Made by a program: the position numbers and the translations under genes
Notes under the pieces: model-generated
Databases searched by the model: none
What the model saw: only the letters and a program-made list of their open reading frames with translations
What the model was told of the DNA's origin: nothing
Part shown: positions 54,949-64,000 of the stretch, piece by piece
How the letters are laid out: each line of letters opens with the position of its first letter
How positions within the stretch are numbered: the first letter of the stretch is position 1
DNA from: Tethya wilhelma
Taxonomy: Eukaryota; Porifera; Demospongiae; Tethyida; Tethyidae
NCBI GenBank assembly: GCA_964030475.1
Contig: CAXIPT010000001.1
Location: 8,566,722-8,630,721, forward strand
Reading direction: 5' to 3'
Length of the DNA stretch: 64,000 nucleotides

Positions 54949-57900
54949 ATGACACTAAAGAATGAAGACGAGCCACTCACATATTCTCCAGTTGTAAGTT
55001 CAATCAATTTTACAACCATGATGTGCATCAGTACTAGCTCGCTAAATGCATACACTCAAAAACGCCTTGTCTCTTTCAGTTTGCCTTCATCTATGTGTTC
55101 AACCTGGTGGTTGGTGTTGGAGCTCTGGCTCTGCCTCATGCTTTCCACAAGAGTGGTCTCATCATGGGAACACTCATCATCATCATTTCTGGAGGGATAA
55201 GCTACATGACAGCCACCTTCATGGTGGAAGCCATGGCCATTGCTAATGCCTACACAAGATATAGACGGAGAAGAAGAAGAAGACAAACCCCACCAGAAAT
55301 ACTAGACAGAGTATATAGCCTTGAAACTCATTCTCAGTGTAGTATTGCATATAATTGAACTCCTTTCTTGTGCAGTGGCTGTCACTTTTGAGGAATAACG
55401 GAAATACAACCATAATAAAGAACTTCTTTTTTTTTTTTTCCCTAGGAATTTGATGATCAACTTAGCAGTGACAAAGAACTGGAGGTTGAAAATACCCCTC
55501 TAGTGCCACAACTGAGCGACAAAGGTGGATTCACTCTCTGACAATAAGTGATAGTACTACATGATTGTGTAACACCACTAATGGGCGTTCATGCACGCAT
55601 GCATGCATATTCAGTTATTATATTATTGAATATTCTATCCATGTGTACCTGCTTCACACTGTATTTTTAGAGTTGACTGATGTTAGTGACAAAGAGGAGG
55701 ATGAGCGAATAAGTAATGGGAGTACAAACTTAGATGGAGACTCCATTATCACTCCTGGTGACTATGAAATCAACGAAAAGTTTGAGATGGTACGTCATGG
55801 AAGTGCATTTCAATTAGCCTTAGGTTTTGTTGTTGAAAATAATACTTCAATGAATGAATATACATTGTACTATGACAATCACAATGAGAGTGCATACTGT
55901 ATTTCTCTTGTCTATAGGGTACCATGGCCAACCTCTTTTACCACCCAGGTGAGCATAGCATGCCAGTACAGTGAGAGCTCACTCACGCCCATTGTATCTA
56001 CATGTCCTGTTTGTTGGTATAATGGATATCAAATTACTGTATTCAATTCAGTACACAACTATGCTTTTTGTACATAATATGTAATGTGTATGAAATGCAT
56101 TTGATGTTGTATCATGAAAGCAAAGTCATGTTCAAATACACCATGCACTCTAATTATTGTGACAGTTGCATTATACAAGTGTATAATGTCTTCTACAGTT
56201 GGTATTGTTCTCTATTACATCTGTGCCTGCCTTTATTTCTATGGTGACCTTGGCATTTATGCAATTGCTGTTGCAAAGTCTTTGGTAACAGCTACTTGGT
56301 AAGTTGAAATATTAAAGTCATGCTACAAAACAATAAGAAGTTAGCCTTGTTAAGGCTGATTCACAATATTTCCGGTCCTGCTGTATTGCTTTGCATCAAA
56401 TAATTTTTTTTCGTATGCTAAAATGTAGCAATGTAACATATCAAACGTCTACTTATTTAGATACATTCTGCGTCAACATTTTGCATCACCAATATAAAGT
56501 ACTAATGTGTGCGTCAATATGTCATTATATTGTGAACCAGGCCTAACTACATGCCTTTGCATGCTTGTGATGACTTGTCCCATCATCATACTGGCCCATC
56601 CTACTAACTTAAAGGTGATTGCATGGAAGTGGCAAGTTTTGAAAAAAATGGCCCAAAAATCAATACTGAATTTCATTGGTTGAAAATTCGTCATTGGAAT
56701 GCAATTTGTGTGTATGGTCTCCTACTCTTGCGTTGACGATGTACACATTATGGCTTCACTATGCAGTGTAAATTATTACATGTACAACTTCCGTGCAATA
56801 GCACCTTTAATGTTGGTGCATGTGCATGATTATATATCTGATGATTATTAACGGATCAAGTCAAGGCATGATATATAAAATGTTTGAGTCTGTACATTTA
56901 CTGAAATAGATTTCTAGCATTATATTGTATGGTAAAGGGTCCACAATCATTAAAGTAATTACTCTGCATTGTGTTTTGAATTGTTGATGCAGCATAAAGC
57001 TAAATGTCAGTGATGTGGACAATAAAGGACCATACTGTGAAGCTGGCAATTTTGAAGCCAGTGATATCTGCTTTGTAGGCCTAACCAACACACAAGTTTA
57101 TACAATATTTTTGGTAAGCAATGTCAATTAGTGCAATCTCAAGATATGCCTATTGTGTAGCAGATTGGACGGTCTATTTCTTGAGTTCAACACACTCAAC
57201 ATATGTATACCGTCCTTTATATCAGAATTAAAATGATCTGGCTGTTGCACATTATTTTGTCTTTTCAGACTATCTTTGCACTTTGCATGGGTCCATGGAC
57301 ATTCTTTAACTTCACTCGATCTAAGTATTTACAAATGGTCACTACATTCATGAGATATGTTGGTAAGCTAAGGCACGAGCTACAGTAGATGGGGGTACAG
57401 CCACAAATCATACTGATAGTAATAAGGCAGTTCTTATTATGTTAATCAATGCTAATTTACAGCAGCTATAGGTACTGTTATTAGTGTACGTTGTCATAAT
57501 AACATGCACAAGAACACTTTCCCTGGCAACGGTGAACTAGACTGAGAAAGCACATTCTACAGTATTTCTCCTCACTGACTTTCACACTTGAAATGTTCCT
57601 GCTAGCTAGAAGTGTGCAATATCTATTTATTGCACACACACGTGATTCATTGCACAATTTTTAGCACATCTGGTTGGGTGAAAGTCATGTCACTTTAAAG
57701 TTATTATTTTCATTTCAGCCTTCATCTCTATGATCTCCATTGCCACCGCTAAGATCATCAAAGGAGAAGTGTCTGACCCCCTCCCAGCCTTATCTCACGT
57801 TGAAGGCTTCCCGGCTCTCTTTGGTGCCAGCATATATGCCTACATGTGTCAACACTCCCTGCCCGGGATGATCACACCCATGCGTAAGAAGAGAGGGGTG

Positions 57901-58539
57901 TTTGTGATGCTCGGCGTTGATTTTGGGGTAGTGCTAGTGCTCTATCTCCTCCTCAATCACACGAGTGCCTTTCATTTCAATATTCTCTGCGATCTCTACA
58001 CTCTTAATTTCATCATGCCATTCGATTCGATGGGTTCAGTAGCCGATAAAACTCTCACTGTAGTAGGGTACATCATAGCTCTCATTCCGGTGTTCACACT
58101 CGGGCTAAACTTCCCCATCATCTCCATCACTCTGAGAGAAAACCTCAAATCACTCGCCGAGATACTCATCAAGCTCATCTTCAAGAAACAGCACACTAAG
58201 TTGTTTCCATGGCATTGGACCGTCGATAGATTGCTCTTCCCTCTACTGGCACTGGTACCATCGTTTGCTATAGCTTATGGGACGTGGCATATTGATCTCC
58301 TGATCAGCATTACTGGGTCCTTTCCTGGAGTTGGGGTTGAGTATGTGATACCAGCGACTCTAGCATTTACTGGCAAGTACATTATAACAAGAAAATTGAA
58401 TATCAAGTATGAGAACAAGTACAAGTCTCCGTTCAGCTACGTTGTGTTCCTAGTGTTTGTTCTCGTGTGGACTGGAGTTAGTGTCATCCTGATTATTACG
58501 AATGAAATTATTCAGTTTATAAACCGTCAATCTCACTAG
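54949..58539 (+). CDS. TMEM104: TMEM104-like transporter-family membrane protein, copy 2
   Basis: Same nine-exon structure as copy 1 and same intron phases: 54949-54993, 55080-55310, 55446-55524, 55671-55789, 55918-55948, 56199-56298, 56993-57113, 57269-57362 and 57719-58539; 1641 nt, 546 aa. It shares helix 1 VFNLVVGVGALALPHAF, YMCQHSLPGMITPM and LNFPIISITLREN. Exons 2, 5, 6 and 8 are exactly the same length as in copy 1; exons 1, 3, 4, 7 and 9 differ by multiples of three. It is a tandem duplicate, about 300 bp downstream. The last exon contains a 91-base tract (58397-58487) identical to copy 1, in otherwise diverged sequence. Confidence 0.9.
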
Positions 58540-58544
58540 TGCTA

Positions 58545-58810
58545 TATAATAGATATTTAGATATTTTAATTATGTCTTTATTATGTTAAAGTATTCCAAC
58601 AAAATTATATCATCAATAATGATTGCATCAATGTTGACGATCTTTACCTGACAGGTTAGCCAGAGCTAGTACCGGTACTCATGAAAAGGAATTTATGGAA
58701 GGATTGACATCATAGTGAAAATGGGACGTTTTGCCAACAGCATAATTATTATGACCATGACATTAAGTGGAGCACAGAAAATAGGCATAGCTTGTTGCCT
58801 TCTTGTATAT
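58545..58810 (+). pseudogene. Promoter and first-exon fragment of a TM9SF gene
   Basis: Matches the reverse complement of 21548-21832 across the upstream region, the ATG (MTMTLSGAQKIGIACCLLV) and about half of the signal-anchor, then diverges completely. No later TM9SF exon follows. A duplicated 5' remnant. Confidence 0.75.
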
Positions 58811-59145
58811 ACTGTTATTGACACCAAAAGCAATAATACAGTTTTCCTATGGAACAACCAACAATTTCACATACACAAACACCCGCTCAAGCTCGCCCCC
58901 AAAATGTCATGGGTATTTGCTAGTATTATGCAAGGGAGTGTATCACAAACTTGACTACTTTAAAAAAGGGTATAACAAACATCATGCATGGGATTCGACA
59001 ATTGTTGATGTAAAACAATCATAAACTTTGATTTAGTCAGTATAATACATACGTTCTTCTCATGATAATGTCCTTCTCTGGTGTAGTATCATGCCAATGC
59101 TTCCAAAATTGCCACAGCTCTTTTGTAACGTCTCTTGGACACTAT

Positions 59146-59189
<44 letters not shown>

Positions 59190-59296
59190 ATCACTGCATA
59201 AGTGTAGGTATAAAAGTGAAATTGTTAGGGAAGGGCACAGATCTGGGCTTTAATTATTATTCACAACATTGCGCTAAGTAGGCAACATTTATTCAA
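58811..59296. other. Intergenic, with (GT)n at 59150-59188
   Basis: No coding seen apart from the microsatellite. Confidence 0.5.
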
Positions 59297-60461
59297 CTAA
59301 AATTGTCTCATACAATAACAATAAAAGCTCAGGTTACAATGCCCAAGAATGTGATGACCAACACACTGCAACAAGCACCCCATACCTTCTCCTTCCTGTT
59401 CAATTGTCCTGTGAGCCTTGCCTACAGCCAGCTCCCTCTGATGTCCCTTCAGACCTTCCAAATACTTCAGTAGAATCTCAAATTCTATCTTTGGGACCTG
59501 AAGAAGAAGGGAAAATATACGCTTGTCCTCTGGCCTAGAAAAACAGCATGTGTTTCATACTATCATGTAGTATACTTTCATATTATGAACCAACTACCAT
59601 TGCTGTTGTTAGTAAACACTTTTGCTTCTGAATTGATGATAATGTGACCCTTGACTAGGGACACTCAGGCTACTCAAACAAAACCCTCTATAAACTACTG
59701 ATATCTATCTTTCTCACAGGTTCACTGGCCTAGTCCACTCTTCAACCTCTAGCTTAGTCACAAATCCAAGCAACTGTTGAAACCTTGTACGAGAATACGC
59801 AGCAACCCCATAATAAATTTATGAGGTCAGGGTGCAGGTGTATGTATCATGACAAAACTACATTCCAAAATTTACAAGAAGTGTGCCAGATTCTCTATAC
59901 CCTCATTTTTACTGGAGAAAGAGGTGGAGTCTAGGGACTAGAGTCACTAATAGACCAGACTTGACTAACCTTGCTTTTGTGGTACATGCTATGAAGTAGC
60001 CAGTATTGTGTCTTCTTCTTGAACGACCATCCTCCACTAGTCTCTCTGTTGTTCCACAGATGAAGATACTCCAAAGCAACCTCTTTGGTCACTTTACTGG
60101 TGTTCTTAACAGGTTCAGAGCCATTCTCTTTAACGTTAACCCCACTGGTTTGAGACACTGATTCATAATTGTCCACATTCTTATCATCTTTATGATCTTC
60201 AGGATCATTTGGTGCTACCTTGACATGTCCAGTGACCGTATCAAGGACCTCCATGTGCTCCCTAGGTTGAGAATCCTCTACAGACCTATGTCTCCGTCTG
60301 TGATGGTGTTTGTCTTTCCGTTTCTCTTTAACTTTTTCCATACATTCATCATCATTTGTAGTTCTCTTAGCACTAGATTCAAGATCAGTCATATCCTCTG
60401 ATTTGTCTCGTTTTCTCTTTTTGCTGTATCTCTTCTTGGTCCCTTCATTTATCAATTCCAT
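59297..60461 (-). CDS. C7orf50: C7orf50-like (WKF/DUF2373 domain) nucleolar protein
   Basis: Exon 1 60461-59970 (164 codons) encodes a long Lys/Glu/His-rich basic region (KKRKRDKSED, KHHHRRRHRS), then the domain start EVALEYLHLWNNRETSGGW and KKKTQYWLLHSMYHKSK. Exon 2 begins at 59497 with VPKIEFEILLKYLEGLKGHQ (phase 0 on both sides) and continues to a stop at 59297. The W-F-K-LL-MY-KVP...L.YLEGL pattern is that of C7orf50, an RNA-associated nucleolar protein. A donor-like GTATGG near 59391 could remove the last ~30 codons, so the C-terminus is uncertain. The intron is about 470 bp. Confidence 0.75.
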
Positions 60462-60586
60462 TATTATCAGCTACTATCAACTAATGTCCACACTAACTGT
60501 CACTTTAACTGAAGGTCGATAAAAAAATCTAACCAGTTTGTGTTTAGTTACATGTACAGTTGAAATCCCTTAAACACACTATTTAT

Positions 60587-61012
60587 CTAATGATCTTCGT
60601 TATCATCAGTCTTAAACTTTTCTTTCAACTCTAAACTGATAAATATCTTTATACTTGGATCATCGATTGCCTTCAAGACCATTTGAGCAGCCTCTCCACC
60701 ATCCTTGTATATCTCAGCCAACTCTTGAGCATAGTCTATCCACACACAATTAGCACAACCACTCATACAGCAGGTGGTTGGAGGATCAGGGATTTGAATC
60801 TCAGAGCTTTCTGTTGACAAGAACTTTCGAGCTATTAATGATGTCAATTGAGATGGATGATTGGTGATGATGGACGAGCAAAATAAAGTTGGATGATTTA
60901 GTATGAATAGAGTATGGCTGGGAGATAAGTTAGGGAGGAATTGATTGCGAAGAGAAAAGGATAAGTACTTTCTGAGAAGAGAGTGGCAAAAACTCATTCC
61001 ATACAACAACAC
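60587..61012 (-). CDS. OXLD1: OXLD1-like oxidoreductase-like domain protein, 141 aa
   Basis: Single exon. The N-terminal ~70 residues are rich in Ser, Leu, Arg and Phe with almost no acids (SLLRKYLSFSLRNQF), typical of a mitochondrial targeting peptide. The core reads PDPPTTCCMSGCANCVWIDY with Asp-Gly-Gly-Glu after it, matching the short oxidoreductase-like domain of OXLD1 (C-C-M-S-G-C-x-x-C-V-W). Function unknown; the Cys cluster could bind metal. It is head to head with CCDC137, 267 bp between ATGs. Confidence 0.85.
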   Translation of the reverse strand: MLLYGMSFCHSLLRKYLSFSLRNQFLPNLSPSHTLFILNHPTLFCSSIITNHPSQLTSLIARKFLSTESSEIQIPDPPTTCCMSGCANCVWIDYAQELAEIYKDGGEAAQMVLKAIDDPSIKIFISLELKEKFKTDDNEDH

Positions 61013-61279
61013 ATCATCTACAATTGGACATAGAACAGAAAAATAATAATAATAATAATAAATTATTTGTGGAATGTACCAGGTTTATACTTATTCAAGT
61101 TGCATCTACACATTTAAACACCTACAACATATGTACACAACTATAATAGCTAGAAGAGTATACATAAATACACTGCTATCAAGCAGGAGAGGAGTGGGAC
61201 ATCAACTTACATAGACTCAGTCACCGTGCGCATTATTTAGAATTTGAGCCTGTGCATTATTTAGAAAATTTGTGCTCAC
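61013..61279. promoter_or_regulatory. Divergent promoter region of OXLD1 and CCDC137
   Basis: 267 bp between two divergent start codons, with an (AAT)n run at 61043-61060. Bidirectional use is inferred from layout only. Confidence 0.45.
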
Positions 61280-62455
61280 ATGGGTCGCGTTAGCAAGCAC
61301 AAGAAAATAAAGTCTTTTGATCCATTTTACAAAGGTACAAGAAGAGCAGAGTCGAGGTAAGACTGTGTGAATATCTACATATAACTAGGCGGGGATAGCT
61401 AGCTGAGTAACTGGTAGTCTGGCTGGCCAGACTAGGTACAGGTACCAGTCTTGGACAGTGTTATAAATGTATAAATCAGTACTCATAGGTTTAATCTCAC
61501 TGTCCTTGCAGTGGAGATAATTTAGCTCCTGCTAATGAAGATGACCAACCTGTACCAAAGTCCCTCATTCGTCTCATGAAGAGTGCCAGCAGACCCACTC
61601 CACAAAACACTGGATCAAAACAAGCCAGTTCTAAACAGAAACAATCCACTACAAACGGAGCCGCTGGTAGCAGTAGAGTATACGTGGACACCTCGTTGAA
61701 GGATGGCGATGGGGGAGTGGTGTTCAAGAGGAGAAGAGGTGAATCTCTCAAGTCATACCTCGAGAGGATTGATGTTGAGAGCAACGAGAGGATAATGGAG
61801 GCTCACAGGAAGAACAGGAGGACGAGTGAACGAAGAAAAAAGTGAGCTTATAATAATTGTCAGAGACTCATGGTGGGAAGTATATATGAATTATTACATT
61901 GGTTCATGTACATGTAGTACTGGTTTTAAGAGGTTTGTTGTGTGATCGTGTTCATCCATGTGTCCAGGTATCTGAATGAGAGGAAAAAACGGCTTAAAGC
62001 TCGCAAAAGTGGAAGCAATGATACAAGTGTAGCTACAGTAGAGTTTAATGATTTTAAAGGTAAGGTAAAGATTGCCTGTGATCCAATGACCATGAGCATC
62101 CCTTCAGCAAAATTATGGAATTATGTTGCTTGATGAGTGGGTTATTTTCAAAGGAACTACATGTCCTGTTTGTCCTTTAGATGTGGTAAAGTTTGGTGAA
62201 GTGGCAGATGCTCCTCCTCAACTGAGTGCCAAGCCTCGAGGAACTGAAAAGAAGAGCAAAGGGGAAAGACTACATTCTCTTCTCTTGCACCAAGGTCTAG
62301 AGGGTGATCGCTCCAAGGAGGTCCCTTCCTCTGGAGTGAGGGTGGTAGGGCTGAAGAGAAAACATGATCTTGAACTGGAGAGAGAGAAAGCAGTAGAACT
62401 CTATAGACAGTCCAAGAGAACTAAGATGTGCAGAACCAGTAACATAGGTCTCTAA
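61280..62455 (+). CDS. CCDC137: CCDC137-like nuclear protein, 257 aa
   Basis: Four exons: 61280-61356, 61512-61841, 61968-62059 and 62181-62455; 774 nt. The N-terminus is basic (MGRVSKHKKIKSFDPF). Next comes PKSLIRLMKSASR, then KRRRGESLKSYLERIDVES, an Arg/Lys coiled coil, and the diagnostic C-terminal block DVVKFGEVADAPPQLSAKPR. Order and spacing match CCDC137, a small nucleolar/chromatin-associated protein. The first exon splits a Ser codon. A third-exon donor at GTAAGG (62060) and an acceptor at 62179-62180 keep frame. Confidence 0.85.
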
Positions 62456-62754
62456 CTACGTAAATGATTACAATACATGGCCTTAATTTCGTGGGTTCCA
62501 TTTCAGTCATTACTCTTAATGTGCAATTTTGTGCATGCATGGTCCTAAAACATCGAACATCCCAATTATTTCAATTTTCAATGCCATATTAAACATTATA
62601 ATGGCTACAATTACTAATCTAGTTTTGTCACATATATATATAGCACTATAGAAACTTGGAAACCTAGTTACAACAACTAACTCGAGATCTAATAATACTG
62701 TATTACATAGTACGTAGGCAACTCCTTGCTAGAGTAGCTATCCCATTATAAGGT
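62456..62754. other. Convergent intergenic spacer
   Basis: About 300 bp of AT-rich DNA between two stop codons. Nothing further seen. Confidence 0.5.
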
Positions 62755-63679
62755 TTATGACTCCATAGGTGTAGGTTCTTCCAGAGCCTTCTCCTCATCA
62801 GCTGACTCTGCCCGTTTCTTTCTAAGGTCATCCTGAGCAGTTTCCACGTCAGCAAGAAACTTTTGAGCAAGATCGCCGATATTCCTTTTGGCTTGTTCAT
62901 ATGTTGGGCTTTCTCGGATGTGGCTATAAAGCTCTTTCTGAGTACGCTTGATGTGTTCCATGTATTCTGAGCTCACAACGTTCAGAGCAACCCACCTACA
63001 GTATATCACAGCAAATATAAGAATAGATATTTATGTAAAGGATATTAAAAGGGATTGTGTCATTGTAATACCTGGCATAAAAATCCATAGCTCCACGCTT
63101 GAAAGGTCTTGATGTGAAGACCTTCATTTGTTGCTCAGGAGTCTCTTTCTCTTCTAGCATTTTAAATTCTCGTTCTACACGTGGATTAGCAAGGCTTTTG
63201 CAATGTTCCTGGAAATAATAATACAGTGATACTATAATATAATAATTATTATACAGGGCTTTGCCAGCAGATCGTGACTCAATTAAGAATCCTCAAAAAT
63301 TTCTAGCTATACAGTAGTGAATGTGATAAATTTTTGCAAGGCATATATGCAACAAATTAAGGCTTAAGTGAACACTCAAAATTAACAGACTTCATATTGA
63401 ACTTGTTGAATAAATTAACCAACCTCCATGTGTTTCCAGAACTGTGCTGCCTGTCTCATCACAATTGAGAGGCTCCTGAGTCCTGCCTCAGCCTGGTGTA
63501 GAGCAGTAACAGCTGCTTCACTCACATTCTGCTTTTCTTCACTGCAATCAATGAGGGTTCTGGCAGCCTTTCCAATTTCATCTAGAGCCTTCATACGGCT
63601 TTCACGCTGTTGGTCAAGGATTTTCAGAGTTTCTTTTCTTTGTTCTTTCCATTCTTCAGCTTTCTTATAATGGACCCCT
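62755..63679 (-). CDS. Unrecognised helical protein, C-terminal exons
   Basis: Three exons in phase: 63679-63424, 63208-63072 and 62995-62755, ending in EEPTPMES and a stop. The sequence is almost entirely amphipathic helix: KEQRKETLKILDQQRESR, RQAAQFWKHME, then EHCKSLANPRVEREFKM, RPFKRGAMDFYARWVAL, and YMEHIKRTQKELYSHI with a charged tail. It looks like a long helical bundle or coiled coil. I recall similar domains in uncharacterised sponge and cnidarian proteins, but I cannot name the family. The gene continues beyond the right edge; a possible exon end near 63985 is not certain. Confidence 0.6.
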
Positions 63680-63744
63680 CTATAATAATAATAATCACAA
63701 TATAGTCTAGTTCACAACCATAATTCATGCAACTATAGTATACG

Positions 63745-63889
63745 TAGTCTAGTGAGCCAGACCTGCCTCCTACTACATAATATTATGCATGTTTGGCTAG
63801 CCATAAATATAAGGTCATGTTTGGAATGCAATTAGCCAAACTTAGTACATGCAATGTGATGGGGATGAGGGTCTAGGCTCACTAGACTA
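63745..63889. mobile_element. 145-bp MITE with TAGTCTAGTGAGCC ends
   Basis: TAGTCTAGTGAGCC(A)GACC at 63745 and its inverse ending at 63889. The termini resemble those of the 5.6-kb transposon (CTAGTCTCGCGGGCCAGAC), so it may be a non-autonomous relative. It lies upstream of the 63679 exon, probably in an intron. Confidence 0.55.
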
Positions 63890-64000
63890 ATTGGTCAATG
63901 AATACCGTAATACACAAACTTTAGTAGCCATGTCATGTGGATCATAAATTTTAATTACACTGAATATTAAGTTGACCTGTGCATAACTTGCCTCTTTCCA

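Overview
This window is nuclear DNA of a eukaryote with short introns, AT-rich intergenic DNA and many small transposable elements. The gene content points to an animal: RPL3, NDUFB10, EME1, IQCK, TMEM104, C7orf50, OXLD1, CCDC137, SDR42E1 and TM9SF homologues. The intronless geodin-like beta-gamma-crystallins and the long beta-helix/multi-pass membrane proteins suggest a sponge, most likely a demosponge. That placement is inference. Six single N characters (17698, 19661, 21833, 30705, 37811, 42319) mark contig joins, so order and orientation across them are not guaranteed.

Layout. 1-8443: a minus-strand secreted gene with a MACPF (perforin-like) domain exon running off the left edge. A signal-peptide exon pair lies about 6.6 kb upstream, and the intron between holds a perfect 624-bp tandem duplication and a TIR element. 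8721-11067: TIR element and a long perfect hairpin. 11213-15037: a frameshifted copy of a beta-helix receptor, whose intact paralogue is at 32228-36772. 15587-17697 repeats 30706-32822, ending exactly at N joins. 17699-19191: a short spliced Pro-rich gene with frame breaks. 19999-21587: 5' part of a TM9SF gene. 21834-27468: a 5.6-kb DNA transposon with 67-bp terminal inverted repeats, a RecQ-like helicase and a convergent six-exon, about 1054-aa putative transposase. This is the most interesting object in the window. 27817-29620: LINE tail, dispersed repeat and foldback element. 30100-30612 and 38525-39037: beta-gamma-crystallin pair in inverted orientation, the second one inside an intron of SDR42E1 (37298-42920), a gene with several reading-frame breaks.

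43496-64000 is gene-dense and conserved: NDUFB10 and RPL3 share a 51-bp divergent promoter; then EME1, IQCK, two tandem TMEM104 genes with a 91-bp identical 3' tract, a TM9SF remnant, C7orf50, the divergent pair OXLD1/CCDC137, and an unrecognised helical protein at the right edge.

Exon boundaries were placed by reading GT/AG sites and codon phase by eye. About 15 kb of other coding sequence reads without a single frame break, so the breaks in SDR42E1 and in the 11-15 kb receptor copy look gene-specific rather than general sequencing error.
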